Shown: positions 16,831 to 26,376 of the stretch, piece after piece | How the letters are laid out: the number at the start of each line of letters is the position of its first letter | Position numbering within the stretch: the first letter of the stretch is position 1 | Assembly: GCA_027061995.1 (NCBI GenBank) | Contig: JAMOUT010000052.1 | Span: 1-43,516 of the forward strand | From: Candidatus Aminicenantota bacterium | GTDB lineage: Bacteria; Acidobacteriota; Aminicenantia; JAMOAD01 | DNA length: 43,516 nt | Direction of reading: 5' to 3' | The notes under the pieces: generated by a model | What the model saw: the letters and a program-made list of their open reading frames with translations, nothing else | What the model was told of the DNA's origin: nothing | Database searches by the model: none | Program-made: the position numbers and the translations under genes

Positions 16831-18106
16831 TTTTATCCCGTAAATAATCGAAAAATTCTTTTTTGAATTTTCGGATAATTGTTCCTACAGCCATTCCGAC
16901 CGCATCTCCGAACGGACAAATCGTTTTTCCTATTATTCCGCTTGCGGTTTCCTCAATCATATCAAGAATCTCCTCGTTAACTTCTTTATTATAAACCGAG
17001 TAAATCATCTTTTTTAAAACATCGGTTCCGTATCTGCAAGGTGCGCATTGTCCGCAACTCTCGTGAGCGTAAAAATCTATCATTATCCTTAAAACTTCCA
17101 CCATGGAATCATCTTCATCAAAAACCATGATGGCACCGGAGCCAAGCATGGAGCCCGCTTTCATAAGAGAATCAAAATCCATTGAAATATCAATCTCTTC
17201 AGGGGTTAATACAGGGGAGGATATCCCTCCGGGAATCACAGCTTTAAGCTCTTTATCATCTTTTATTCCCCCCGCGTATTTATATATTATATCTTTCAAA
17301 TTTGTTCCCATCGGAAGCTCGTAAATTCCGGGGTTTTTAACTTTTCCGGATATCCCGAAAAGTCTTGTTCCTCCGTTTTTCTGTGTTCCGAGAGAAGCAA
17401 ACCAAAAACCTCCTTTATTTATAATCGAAGGGATTGAGGCAATGGTTTCAACATTATTTATAAGGGTGGGTTTCCCGTAAAGCCCCGAATTAGCGGGAAA
17501 CGGGGGTTTTAATCTCGGATGAGCTCTTTTCCCTTCCAAAGATTCTATCAAAGCTGTTTCCTCTCCGCATATGTATGCTCCCGCACCTCTGTGAACAATT
17601 ATATTAAAAACATGTTTTTTCCCGAGAATATTTTTCCCGAGGTATCTTTTTTTCTTTGCTTCCTCTATAGCTTTTTCAAGTATTCTCGCATAATTTTCAT
17701 ACTCACCTCTTATGTATATATATCCTGTCTTGATTCCCACTATATAAGAGGTGATAATCATCCCCTCTATAAGAAGATGGGGAATTTTACTCATAATATA
17801 TTTATCTTTGAATGTTCCCGGCTCCCCTTCGTCCGCATTCACTATCAGGTATTTTTCAATATTGGGATCTTCCGGCATAAACCCCCATTTTATTCCGGCG
17901 GGAAAACCTGCTCCCCCTCTCCCTCTTAAATTAGCGTTTTTAACCTCTGATAAAAGCTCGGATTTTTTCTCTTTGAAAGCTTTTTTTAATGCGAGATAAC
18001 CTCCGTGTTTCTCATATACCTCCATATTTTCAATCCCCTTAATATTAAACAGAGGTTCAAATATTTTATTCTCGGTTTCACTGTTTCGTATCTCTTTTTT
18101 TTCCAT
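16823..18106 (-). CDS. nuoF: NADH-quinone oxidoreductase subunit F
   Basis: This subunit binds NADH and FMN and carries 4Fe-4S cluster N3. Visible motifs are GRGGAGFPAGIKW (NADH/FMN glycine loop), NADEGEPGTFKDK, GAYICGEETALIESLEG and the cluster ligands CGQCAPCRYG with a later Cys in CPFGDAVG. At 427 aa the length is normal. It begins 2 bp after nuoE and overlaps nuoG by 8 bp. Confidence 0.96.
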   Translation of the reverse strand: MEKKEIRNSETENKIFEPLFNIKGIENMEVYEKHGGYLALKKAFKEKKSELLSEVKNANLRGRGGAGFPAGIKWGFMPEDPNIEKYLIVNADEGEPGTFKDKYIMSKIPHLLIEGMIITSYIVGIKTGYIYIRGEYENYARILEKAIEEAKKKRYLGKNILGKKHVFNIIVHRGAGAYICGEETALIESLEGKRAHPRLKPPFPANSGLYGKPTLINNVETIASIPSIINKGGFWFASLGTQKNGGTRLFGISGKVKNPGIYELPMGTNLKDIIYKYAGGIKDDKELKAVIPGGISSPVLTPEEIDISMDFDSLMKAGSMLGSGAIMVFDEDDSMVEVLRIMIDFYAHESCGQCAPCRYGTDVLKKMIYSVYNKEVNEEILDMIEETASGIIGKTICPFGDAVGMAVGTIIRKFKKEFFDYLRDKND

Positions 18107-18108
18107 TC

Positions 18109-18579
18109 TTAATCCAATGATGTCAAAAGTTTTTTCAGCTTCTCAGGGTTCATATTCCCGTAAAAATCATCATTAATTTGAACTGCGGGGGCTATTTCAC
18201 ACTGTCCTATACATTCTACGAGAGAGAGTGATAACTTCTTGTTTTTACTAAAACTTCCCACTTTTACCGAATACTCTTTTTCAAGAAATTCGATTAATTG
18301 TTTCCCCCCGTTTAAATAACAAACCACATTTCTGCAAATCTGAATATGATATTTTCCTTCGGGAGAGGTTTTTAACATCGTATAAAAACTTATTACCTCT
18401 TTTATCTCCCCCTGTTTCAACCCCAATATCTCCGATAATTCTTCAATTGCTTCGTCCGAAATATATCCGTAATCTTCCTGTATAACTTTAAGAATCGGTA
18501 ATATGGCGGAACGACTGTTTTCATATTGAGTGAGGATTTTTTTTATATCTTTTTCAGTATTTCCCGTTAGAAATTTCAT
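18109..18579 (-). CDS. nuoE: NADH-quinone oxidoreductase subunit E
   Basis: This thioredoxin-like subunit carries 2Fe-2S cluster N1a beside FMN. The four Cys ligands are visible in ICRNVVCYL and VECIGQCEIAPA. At 156 aa the size is typical. The ATG overlaps the nuoD stop in an ATGA junction. Confidence 0.95.
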   Translation of the reverse strand: MKFLTGNTEKDIKKILTQYENSRSAILPILKVIQEDYGYISDEAIEELSEILGLKQGEIKEVISFYTMLKTSPEGKYHIQICRNVVCYLNGGKQLIEFLEKEYSVKVGSFSKNKKLSLSLVECIGQCEIAPAVQINDDFYGNMNPEKLKKLLTSLD

Positions 18580-19907
18580 CTGTCAGTTTCCCCTCCGATC
18601 ATATTTATAGAGCCGAAAATAGGGATTACATCCGCGATATAATGCCCTTTAATCATTTGAGACAGCGAACTCATAAGATGAAAAGAGGGAGCGCGAACAT
18701 GGAGTTTATAGGGGGTATCACTTCCGTCGGAAACAAGATAAAATCCGAGTTCTCCGTTTCCCCCTTCCACGAAGGAATAAACTTCGCCTACGGGGGGTCT
18801 TATTCCGTATCCCTCCATAACAAATAAAAATTGATGAACCAATCCCTCTATACTGTTAAATACAGATTGTTTTGACGGAGGAACAAATCTTTTATCCTTT
18901 GCATATATCTTTTTATGATGGTTATCTTCCATCCCCTCAAGATTCGGGGAAAGTTTAATTTTTTTCAAAGGAACAGTTTCTCCGTTTTTCACTTTTTTTA
19001 TCGCTTCGTTCGGATTAATATCTTCGGACTGGATTTTTTCCGGATTTGTCTTATCCAGAAGGTCGAGAGCTTGCTCTATTATTCTCATGCTTTGTTCCAT
19101 CTCTTGCATTCTAACCCAATATCGGTCGTAAACATCCCCGTTCTCCCCGAGGGGGATTTCAAAATCCACTCTATGATATATTGAATAAGGGACAAATTTC
19201 CTGATGTCGTAGAGAATTCCCGTTGCTCTCAGAAGAGGACCGGTAAAACCATATGATAGAGCATCCTCTTTTGAGATAATTCCCACCCCTCTGGTCCTCT
19301 TTAAAAATATTGCATTTTTGGATATAAGTTTATCAACCTCTTTTAATATTTTCCTTGTTTTTTTTATGGCATATTCACTTAATTCTCTGAAGTTCTCTGG
19401 AACATCGGCTTTCACTCCTCCTATTCTAATGTATGAAGTGGTCATTCTGGCTCCGGTGGTATGCTCGAAAACATCCCAAAAATATTCCCTTGCTTCCATC
19501 ATATATAAAAGAACCGTTATCGCTCCCGTTTCATTAATCATTGCAGCAACATCTATAAGATGATCCGTTATCCTTGCCATTTCATCCATAATAACTCTTA
19601 TAATCTGAGCTCTTTCGGGTATTTCCACGCCGAGTAATTTTTCCACCGCAAGAACAAAACCATGGTTATTTATCAATGGAGAGGTATAATTTAATCTGTC
19701 AGTGTAGGGGATGATTTTATGATAGGTTTTATATTCGGCTGTTTTCTCAAATCCTCTATGAAGATAGCCTATCTCAACATCGGAATTCACTATCTTTTCT
19801 CCGTCAACTTCAGCGACTATTCTTATGGTTCCATGCATTGCCGGATGAGAAGGTCCTATATTCAATATAAGATTATTTTCAGATTGTTTTTCCAGTTTAA
19901 TCATCAT
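18576..19907 (-). CDS. nuoD: NADH-quinone oxidoreductase subunit D
   Basis: This is the 49-kDa-type subunit of the quinone-reduction site, related to NiFe-hydrogenase large subunits. Motifs include NIGPSHPAMHGTIRI, IGYLHRGFEKTAE, the Tyr-containing RLNYTSPLINNHG, and a C-terminal HVRAPSFHLMSSL. It has 443 aa. Two adjacent ATG codons could start it; the first lies 4 nt after AAGGA. It is a separate gene, not fused to nuoC. Confidence 0.96.
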   Translation of the reverse strand: MMIKLEKQSENNLILNIGPSHPAMHGTIRIVAEVDGEKIVNSDVEIGYLHRGFEKTAEYKTYHKIIPYTDRLNYTSPLINNHGFVLAVEKLLGVEIPERAQIIRVIMDEMARITDHLIDVAAMINETGAITVLLYMMEAREYFWDVFEHTTGARMTTSYIRIGGVKADVPENFRELSEYAIKKTRKILKEVDKLISKNAIFLKRTRGVGIISKEDALSYGFTGPLLRATGILYDIRKFVPYSIYHRVDFEIPLGENGDVYDRYWVRMQEMEQSMRIIEQALDLLDKTNPEKIQSEDINPNEAIKKVKNGETVPLKKIKLSPNLEGMEDNHHKKIYAKDKRFVPPSKQSVFNSIEGLVHQFLFVMEGYGIRPPVGEVYSFVEGGNGELGFYLVSDGSDTPYKLHVRAPSFHLMSSLSQMIKGHYIADVIPIFGSINMIGGETDR

Positions 19908-20379
19908 TCAATCCTTTAATTCGGGGTTGTCTTTTTTTCAGCGGATAGTCTTTTCTTAGAGGAAAACCTTTGAATTCGTCATACATAAGGATTCTTCTCA
20001 TGTCGGGATGTCCTTCAAAAACTATCCCATACATATCATAAACTTCCCTTTCAAGCCAATTCGCATTTTTATAATAAGATGTCAGTGTTAGCCCTTTTTC
20101 ATCCTTTTTTAAAGTATATTTCACCCTTATTCTGATATTATATTTAAGAGAAAGAAAATGATAAACCATCTCAAATCTATCTTTTTTCTCTTTTGTCCAT
20201 TCAAGATAATCAACAGCGGTTATATCAAGTAAAATATCGAATTCACCATAATCTTTTATATAATCCACAAAATCAAAGAAATACTCTTTATCAGGGTAAA
20301 AAGTCCACATATCTTTATCTTTGTATTTGATTTCTCTGTTACCGAATCTTTCCAAAATGTTTTTTATGACTTCTTCCAT
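19897..20379 (-). CDS. nuoC: NADH-quinone oxidoreductase subunit C
   Basis: This 30-kDa-type connecting-arm subunit has the family signature ANWLEREVYDMYGIVFEGHPDMRRILMYD in its C-terminal half, split here as ANWLEREVYDMYG and FEGHPDMRRIL, ending in GFPLRKDYPLKKRQP. The ATG at 20379 is chosen because AGGAG lies 5 nt upstream; an in-frame GTG at 20385 has no room for a ribosome site. It overlaps both nuoB and nuoD by a few bases. Confidence 0.95.
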   Translation of the reverse strand: MEEVIKNILERFGNREIKYKDKDMWTFYPDKEYFFDFVDYIKDYGEFDILLDITAVDYLEWTKEKKDRFEMVYHFLSLKYNIRIRVKYTLKKDEKGLTLTSYYKNANWLEREVYDMYGIVFEGHPDMRRILMYDEFKGFPLRKDYPLKKRQPRIKGLNDD

Positions 20380-20864
20380 CTCCACTCCTGAGGCTGGGAT
20401 TGAATCTTTTCTTGCAATTTCATAATCCCTTCAAAAACTGTTTCAGGTCTCGGGGGGCAACCCGGGATATAGACATCAACAGGTAGAATTTTATCCGCAC
20501 CCTGAAGGGTTGAATAATTATCATAAATGCCTCCGCTAACAGCGCATGTCCCGAAAGCCACCACCCATTTGGGTTCAGCCATCTGATCGTAAATCTTTCT
20601 CAGAGTCGGTGCAAGTTTGTGAGAAACTGTTCCCACAACCATAAGAACATCCGATTGTCTCGGAGAAAATCTTGTTAAACCCGCTCCGAATCTATCTATA
20701 TCAAAATGGGAGCAAGCCGCTGCAATATATTCCATCCCGCAGCAGGCTGTAACAAAAGGGTAAACAAACATTGAGTATTTTCTTGCCCAACCGAGAATGG
20801 AATCAAATTTTGTAGTAAAAAAATTTCCGCCGTTTACTCCCACTCGAGCCCCCCTTTTTTCCAT
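20364..20864 (-). CDS. nuoB: NADH-quinone oxidoreductase subunit B
   Basis: This subunit carries terminal cluster N2, which reduces quinone. The ligands are visible in the tandem-Cys motif TACCGMEY, in FGTCAVSGG and in PGCPPRPE. The ATG at 20864 overlaps nuoA by 31 bp without a clear ribosome site. A GTG at 20843 preceded by a G-rich run is a credible alternative that would shorten the product by seven residues. Confidence 0.95.
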   Translation of the reverse strand: MEKRGARVGVNGGNFFTTKFDSILGWARKYSMFVYPFVTACCGMEYIAAACSHFDIDRFGAGLTRFSPRQSDVLMVVGTVSHKLAPTLRKIYDQMAEPKWVVAFGTCAVSGGIYDNYSTLQGADKILPVDVYIPGCPPRPETVFEGIMKLQEKIQSQPQEWRWKKS

Positions 20865-21184
20865 ACATAGGTGAATGCAAGGACAATTATTATAAAAAAA
20901 AGTCCCAAAATCAGTAAAAGCTCCCCTTTGTTTTTAGCTGTTTTATAGATTAAAGCCCACGGAAAAAGGTAAGCTGCTTCAATATCAAAAATAAGAAAAA
21001 GAATAGCGATGAAAAAATAGTGGGGAGTATAGAGAGGTTTGAATTTTTCAACAATCGGGACCCCGCACTCGAAGGGTGTCTCTTTTTCGGGAGTTGTTTT
21101 TTTAGGTCCTAAGACCCCCGAAATATTAGCCGATATAAAGGCTATCACAACAAAAAAGATAATAGATATCATTATCTCAAGCAT
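20834..21184 (-). CDS. nuoA: NADH-quinone oxidoreductase subunit A
   Basis: This three-helix membrane subunit packs against NuoH. Family features are FECGVPIVEKFKP on the loop after helix 1 and FDIEAAYLFPWA in helix 2. At 116 aa the size is normal. It leads the nine-gene operon. There is no Shine-Dalgarno, and a promoter -10 box ends 9 nt before the ATG, so the message appears leaderless. Confidence 0.95.
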   Translation of the reverse strand: MLEIMISIIFFVVIAFISANISGVLGPKKTTPEKETPFECGVPIVEKFKPLYTPHYFFIAILFLIFDIEAAYLFPWALIYKTAKNKGELLLILGLFFIIIVLAFTYVWKKGGLEWE

Positions 21185-21193
21185 AGTAAAAAA

Positions 21194-21222
21194 ACTATAT
21201 CAATTTTTTTTCGGTTTTGCAA
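21194..21222 (-). promoter_or_regulatory. nuo operon promoter, apparently leaderless
   Basis: On the minus strand TTGCAA (21222-21217), a 17-nt spacer and TATAGT (21199-21194) precede the nuoA ATG by 9 nt. The bases between are T-rich with no GGAG. Confidence 0.6.
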
Positions 21223-21364
21223 GAAAAAAGAAAATTCTAAATTTCATCAAGCATCATTTACAGGTGATGGTGAAAATATCCAAAAAATTGAATTAAAAAA
21301 TCCAATAAATTGAATTTGTCTTTATCTCTGCGGTCAAAAACCCTTTAAAATAAACAATATCTTG

Positions 21365-21380
21365 TGGCACAAAATTTGAT
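21365..21380 (+). promoter_or_regulatory. Sigma54-like -24/-12 element before the TonB receptor
   Basis: TGGCAC, five bases, then TTGAT matches the sigma54 layout TGGCAC-N5-TTGCW with correct spacing. The -12 GC is GA here, a mismatch at an important position. A start near 21390 would give a leader of about 25 nt containing AAGGAGG. No good sigma70 alternative was seen. Confidence 0.3.
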
Positions 21381-21415
21381 ATTATTGTTCATTAATACTT
21401 TTTAAGGAGGTGTTT

Positions 21416-24208
21416 ATGCCTAAAACAAAGGCGACAAAATTATTAATTATTATTACTGTTTTTATGTTCGTCTTAACTTCCTTTGCTGTAGCCCAGAAAA
21501 CTACGGGAGCTATATCAGGGGTGGTTAAAGATGCTGAGGGGAAGGTTATCCCCGGTGTTACGGTAACTCTTACTTCATCAAAATTGATGGGGACAAGAAC
21601 AACTGTTTCGGATGAAAACGGAAGATTCAGGTTTCCCGCACTTACTCCAGGTGTATATACTGTAAAAGCAGAACTTGAAGGTTTTAAAACATATGTAAAC
21701 AAAAATGTAATTGTTTCTCTTGAAAAAACCACATTTGTTGAAGCAAAGATGGAGATAGGAAAACTTACGGAAAGTATTGAAGTTACGGCATCCGAAGCCG
21801 GTGTGGATATTCAATCGTCAAAACTTTCGACAAATGTTAAGAAGGATTTTTTTGATGCTCTTCCTAAGGGAAGATCCTTCCAGTCCATGGTATTAATGGC
21901 TCCCTCTGTTCAAGGCGGAACCTATGGTATATCAATGGGTGGAGCGACAGGACTTGAAAATCTTTATGTTGTCGATGGTATCAATGTAACGGATGTAGAT
22001 AAGGGTGGAGTAGGAACTAATCTCGTCTATGAATATATTGACGAGGTTGAAGTAAAGACAGGTGGATACGAAGCTGAATTTGAAGGTGCTCTCGGCGGTG
22101 TTGTAAATATTATTACAAAATCGGGTGGAAATGAATTTCACGGAAGCGCACTTTTCAACTATAGGTCGGATAAACTCTATGGTGAGTTTAAAAAGACTGT
22201 ATTCGGTGGCGGAACTCAGGATGAATTTCATTACTATGATTTTGGTTTTGGTATCGGCGGCTATCTTATGAAAAACAAAGTTTGGTTTTTCGCCGCGGCA
22301 ACCCCCTCAATCAGAAAAACTTATTATACTCCCGTAAATGCGTTAACCGGTCAGGTTGTTAACGGGGAATATAAAAGAAACACTTATAATTTCTCCGGTA
22401 AATTAACATTCCTTCTCGCTCAAAATCATAATTTAACATTTAGTGTTTTCGGAGATCCGAGATACGGAGAGGGAGGAAATCCCGGAACATTGAGAGACCC
22501 CAATTCCGATTACAAAAGGAAAGATACGGGCGGAACATACAACTTTGTCGGTAAATACGAAGGTATGTTCGGAAACAGTTGGCTTGTTAATCTTTTAGTC
22601 GGAAGATATTATGACCATACCAAATCTCTTCCTTTAAGCGGAGACCTTGATACCCCCATGCAGTATTATTACAGAGCTGCGGACGGATATCCTCAGGGAT
22701 GGAGATGGGGAGGAGTCGGATGGTATTCCGATCCTTTTGACAAAGCAAGATGGACAATTAAAGCTGATATTACGAAATTCTTCGGAAATCACACATTTAA
22801 GATGGGTTTTCAGATGTATAGAGCCATAGAAGATAGAAATGATGCTTATACAGGCGGCTACTATAGAAGATGGTATCCCGAAGGATATACTTGGTATAGA
22901 TACAGAGACAGACATAGAATCACCAAAGGAGATGCATACAATGATATCTATGCAATCTTTTTGCAGGATTCATGGAATGTATCAAACAGGCTGCATATTA
23001 ACCTGGGTGTCAGGTTTGAGAGTGAAACACTTCATTCAACCGATCCTTCAAAATTCTTTAAACCTCATGAAGCTGTCATAAGTTGGGGATTCGGAGATAT
23101 GATTGCTCCGAGATTAGGTTTCTCTTATGATATTCTCGGTGATGCAACAACAAAGGTATTCGGTTCTTATGCAAGATACTTTGAGATGGTTCCCATGGAT
23201 ATAAATGCGAGAACATTCGGTTATGAAGAGGATAAAATTTTATTTTATTCGGCGAATGGGAAATTACTTTATACTTGGTTAATAGGGCATGCGCCTCCTC
23301 CGATTCAACCCGGAATCAAACCCCCTTATCAGGAAGAATTTATTCTCGGGTTTGAAAGACAGCTTACAAAAGACCTCTCTTTAAGTGTCAGAGGTGTTTA
23401 TAAAAAGCTCGGAAGAATGGTTGAAGATGGTTCATTTGACGGTGGAAATGTATATTTCATGTTTAATCCCGGAGAGTGGACTCCCGATAATTTGGTAATT
23501 CCCGAAGATTATAACAGATGTCCCGATGAATATAAAAAATTCCCTAAGGCATTAAGATGGTATAAAGCTCTTGAAGTGGTTTTAAGAAAAAGATTTTCCA
23601 ATAACTATCAATTCACCGTATCTTATACCTATGGTAGAGCCTACGGAAACATCCCCGGTTTTGCTTTTGAAGAATACGGACAGCAGGATCCTAATATTAC
23701 GGCGGAATTTGATTTTCCCGAATTAATGTATAATGCGGAAGGATATCTGCCTAATGATAGAAAACATCAGTTTAAATTCGATGGTGCATATTCTTTCGGA
23801 TTCGGTTTGAATATCGGTGTATCCGCAAGATATACAAGTGGTAAACCATATACTGCAATGGGATACAATGATTGGTACGGACCTATTGCATTCTTGGATC
23901 AAAGGGGAACAACAGGAAGATTACCTTCCGGTTTCCATTTGGATCTTCATGTGGCTTACTCCAAAAAACTCGGAGATAAATATAAATTCACCCTTTTTGC
24001 GGATATCTTTAATGTAACAAATTCAAGAGAGATGACATCTATCTACACAGGTTATGATGCAGTCAATTCCTATGGATTCTCTGATGATCCTTCAACAATT
24101 ATGCCTCCTTGGCAGAAGCCCGCTCAGCCGACTAATCCTTACTATGGAGAGGCAAGAAGATACCATACTCCTATACATGCACTACTCGGTGTAAGATTCG
24201 AATTCTAA
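21416..24208 (+). CDS. Oar-like TonB-dependent outer-membrane receptor, 930 aa
   Basis: A signal peptide (about residues 1-28, ending near VAQKT) precedes a carboxypeptidase-regulatory-like beta domain (GAISGVVKDAEGKVIPGVTV, about 30-110). A plug domain (roughly 120-225) contains ENLYVVDGINVTD and GALGGVVNIITKSGGNEFHG. The rest is a 22-strand barrel with alternating aromatic strands, ending in LLGVRFEF with a terminal Phe. Barrels of this class import large or unknown ligands using TonB energy; I cannot name the ligand. The ATG at 21416 has AAGGAGG five nt upstream; the GTG at 21410 is part of that site. It is monocistronic: a perfect terminator follows. No TonB-ExbBD genes lie in the window. 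Confidence 0.9.
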   Translation: MPKTKATKLLIIITVFMFVLTSFAVAQKTTGAISGVVKDAEGKVIPGVTVTLTSSKLMGTRTTVSDENGRFRFPALTPGVYTVKAELEGFKTYVNKNVIVSLEKTTFVEAKMEIGKLTESIEVTASEAGVDIQSSKLSTNVKKDFFDALPKGRSFQSMVLMAPSVQGGTYGISMGGATGLENLYVVDGINVTDVDKGGVGTNLVYEYIDEVEVKTGGYEAEFEGALGGVVNIITKSGGNEFHGSALFNYRSDKLYGEFKKTVFGGGTQDEFHYYDFGFGIGGYLMKNKVWFFAAATPSIRKTYYTPVNALTGQVVNGEYKRNTYNFSGKLTFLLAQNHNLTFSVFGDPRYGEGGNPGTLRDPNSDYKRKDTGGTYNFVGKYEGMFGNSWLVNLLVGRYYDHTKSLPLSGDLDTPMQYYYRAADGYPQGWRWGGVGWYSDPFDKARWTIKADITKFFGNHTFKMGFQMYRAIEDRNDAYTGGYYRRWYPEGYTWYRYRDRHRITKGDAYNDIYAIFLQDSWNVSNRLHINLGVRFESETLHSTDPSKFFKPHEAVISWGFGDMIAPRLGFSYDILGDATTKVFGSYARYFEMVPMDINARTFGYEEDKILFYSANGKLLYTWLIGHAPPPIQPGIKPPYQEEFILGFERQLTKDLSLSVRGVYKKLGRMVEDGSFDGGNVYFMFNPGEWTPDNLVIPEDYNRCPDEYKKFPKALRWYKALEVVLRKRFSNNYQFTVSYTYGRAYGNIPGFAFEEYGQQDPNITAEFDFPELMYNAEGYLPNDRKHQFKFDGAYSFGFGLNIGVSARYTSGKPYTAMGYNDWYGPIAFLDQRGTTGRLPSGFHLDLHVAYSKKLGDKYKFTLFADIFNVTNSREMTSIYTGYDAVNSYGFSDDPSTIMPPWQKPAQPTNPYYGEARRYHTPIHALLGVRFEF

Positions 24209-24234
24209 GAAATAGCTGAAAAAAAATATATTAG

Positions 24235-24267
24235 GGGGCACCCGCTTGCGGGTGCCCCTTTTTTTAT
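24235..24267 (+). terminator. Rho-independent terminator of the TonB receptor gene
   Basis: GGGGCACCC (24235-24243) pairs with GGGTGCCCC (24250-24258) around a 6-nt loop and is followed by a run of seven T. This is the clearest terminator in the window. Confidence 0.92.
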
Positions 24268-24290
24268 TTATATTGATTTTTTAACTCAGG

Positions 24291-24296
24291 TATAAT
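24291..24296 (+). promoter_or_regulatory. -10 box of the GWxTD cluster
   Basis: A perfect TATAAT lies 10 nt before the first ATG, without a Shine-Dalgarno in between. No good -35 is seen at the right distance. The transcript probably begins within a few bases of the start codon. Confidence 0.45.
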
Positions 24297-24306
24297 AAAA
24301 TTAAAT

Positions 24307-26364
24307 ATGAAACAATTAAAATATATGAAATGTATGGTTTTTTTTATGTTGGTTTTTGCCCCTCTTCATCTATTATCCAACCCTGTAAAAAGGGAAAAAA
24401 TAAAACTTGATTATAGATATAAGAAATTTATCCAAGAGGTTTCACCTATCATCACTCCGACAGAAAAGAAAATATTTTATAAACTCAAAACAAATAAAGA
24501 GAGGGAGGAGTTCGTAAAACTTTTTTGGGCACAACGAGACCCCACCCCTTTGACACCGGAAAATGAATTTAAGGAAGAATATTATAAAAGGCTGAAATAT
24601 GTTAATAATATTTTCGGCAGGGAAGAGGGTAAACCCGGGTGGGCGACTGAAAGAGGAAAATATTATCTTCTCCTCGGTCCCCCTAAAACGATTGATAGAT
24701 ACGATGGGATGGGGAGGCTTTATCCTACCGAAGTTTGGTTTTATTCTGTTTCGCCGAAATACGGGGTTCCCGCTGCTTTCAACCTTGTGTTTTATAAACC
24801 CGATTGGTCTAATGAATATCTGCTATATTCTCCGAATCAGGATGGTCCCGGCGCATTAATAGGCGCTTTTTCAGGTGATAAAAATGATTATAAATCGGCT
24901 TATGAATATGTTAAAACTTGGTCACCCGCATTAGCTCCGACAACAATAAGTTTGATACCAACCGAAAATGCAACAGAGATAAACAGTCCCCCACTTTCAA
25001 ACATAACTCTTGTTAATAATATAAAAAATATTCCGAGAAAACAGATAGATGAAAATTATATTGAGAGATACTATGAATTAAAACCCAAGGTTGAAGTCGA
25101 TTACAGCTTGAGATATGTGGAATCAAAAGGTTTACTGTTTTATACTATAGAGCAGGCGAAAAAGGTGGGGTTTGTGAATATATTAATCCAGCCGAAAAGA
25201 TTTTCGATAGAAAGATACAATGATAAATTTTATACTAAGATAGGGATTATAATAAAATTATATGATAAAAAAACAGGCAGAGAGTTAATATCTTTCAATA
25301 AAGAGCAATTTTTAAACTTTAATAAAAAGCAGGTTTTTGAGCTTAAAAGGAGAAAAATTAATATAGGGCTGAAATTTCCCGTTATTTTCGACAGGTCGAT
25401 TAAACTTCTTGTGTTTATAAAAAACCATGCTTCAAAAGAGTATTTCATACTTGAAAAAGAGATAAATCTCCCTAATCCTTATAAGAAAAATTATATAATA
25501 GATCAGATAGTAACCTTTAGGTTTAAAAAAGTCGGAACTTATAATTTAAAGAGACCTTTTCAAGTTCATGATATTGTTTTATCCCCCTCCATTAATAATG
25601 AATTTTACGGAGGAGAAAAGGCTTATCTTGTAGTGGGAGTAAATAGTGTTAATAAAGTGGTTAATAAATTAAAACTAACATATTATGGCTCCAAAGGGAA
25701 CAAGGCGGACAAAGAGGAAAACATCGCTATCATTCCTCGGAAAGTTTCTTATATAACAATGGATTTGTCTGAAAAAGTAAAAAGATTCGGTTATCATAAA
25801 ATAAGGATGGAATTGCTTAATAATGATATTTCGCTTGATACAAAAGATTTCAGTTTTTTACTCTCCCCTTTAAAATCCCCCTTAAAACCTTTTATGATTT
25901 TTCCACAGTTTAAGGAATTAAACATTAAAGATATTTTTTATTTTATTGCGAAAGAGTATTTTAAAGTTGAAAATCATGAGTTAGCAAAAAAATATGTCAA
26001 TAATATTTTAATCCTTGATTCAAGGCATTCGGAAGGTATAAAATTGAAAACAGAGATTTTGTATGCTGAAAAAGAGTATCGTAAAGGGTTGGAATTAATT
26101 AACGGATTATTAAAAACAGATGATTATACTCTGTTTTTAAAGTTTTTCGGTTATTATAAAACGGGAAACTTCGAAAAAGCCGTGATATACGGCGAAAAAT
26201 TATTGAAAAACGGATATGAAAAAATCGGATTTTTAAATGATTTGGGAAGGTTATACCTTCAGCTGAAAAAGAAAGACAAAGCTATTAAAATATTCAAAAA
26301 ATCTTTAGAAATAAAAAATAATCAAGAAGAGATAAAGAAAATAATCGATAAAATAAGAAAATAG
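24307..26364 (+). CDS. Secreted GWxTD-domain protein with C-terminal TPR repeats, 685 aa
   Basis: A signal peptide covers residues 1-25. The GWxTD domain follows: FWAQRDPTPLTPENEFKEEYYKR leads into NNIFGREEGKPGWATERG, split here as FWAQRDPTPLTP, then GWATERG at 111-117, then LLLGPP. The usual Asp of GWxTD is Glu here. The middle 300 residues are beta-rich and unassigned. Residues from about 565 form two or three TPR-like helical repeats (NHELAKKYVNNILILD; KKKDKAIKIFKKSLEI). The family is widespread in Acidobacteriota and Bacteroidota relatives and its function is not established. Two secreted proteins follow after 12 and 15 bp, forming an operon. Several close ATG codons make the exact start slightly uncertain. 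Confidence 0.8.
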   Translation: MKQLKYMKCMVFFMLVFAPLHLLSNPVKREKIKLDYRYKKFIQEVSPIITPTEKKIFYKLKTNKEREEFVKLFWAQRDPTPLTPENEFKEEYYKRLKYVNNIFGREEGKPGWATERGKYYLLLGPPKTIDRYDGMGRLYPTEVWFYSVSPKYGVPAAFNLVFYKPDWSNEYLLYSPNQDGPGALIGAFSGDKNDYKSAYEYVKTWSPALAPTTISLIPTENATEINSPPLSNITLVNNIKNIPRKQIDENYIERYYELKPKVEVDYSLRYVESKGLLFYTIEQAKKVGFVNILIQPKRFSIERYNDKFYTKIGIIIKLYDKKTGRELISFNKEQFLNFNKKQVFELKRRKINIGLKFPVIFDRSIKLLVFIKNHASKEYFILEKEINLPNPYKKNYIIDQIVTFRFKKVGTYNLKRPFQVHDIVLSPSINNEFYGGEKAYLVVGVNSVNKVVNKLKLTYYGSKGNKADKEENIAIIPRKVSYITMDLSEKVKRFGYHKIRMELLNNDISLDTKDFSFLLSPLKSPLKPFMIFPQFKELNIKDIFYFIAKEYFKVENHELAKKYVNNILILDSRHSEGIKLKTEILYAEKEYRKGLELINGLLKTDDYTLFLKFFGYYKTGNFEKAVIYGEKLLKNGYEKIGFLNDLGRLYLQLKKKDKAIKIFKKSLEIKNNQEEIKKIIDKIRK

Positions 26365-26376
26365 GAGGAACAAATA

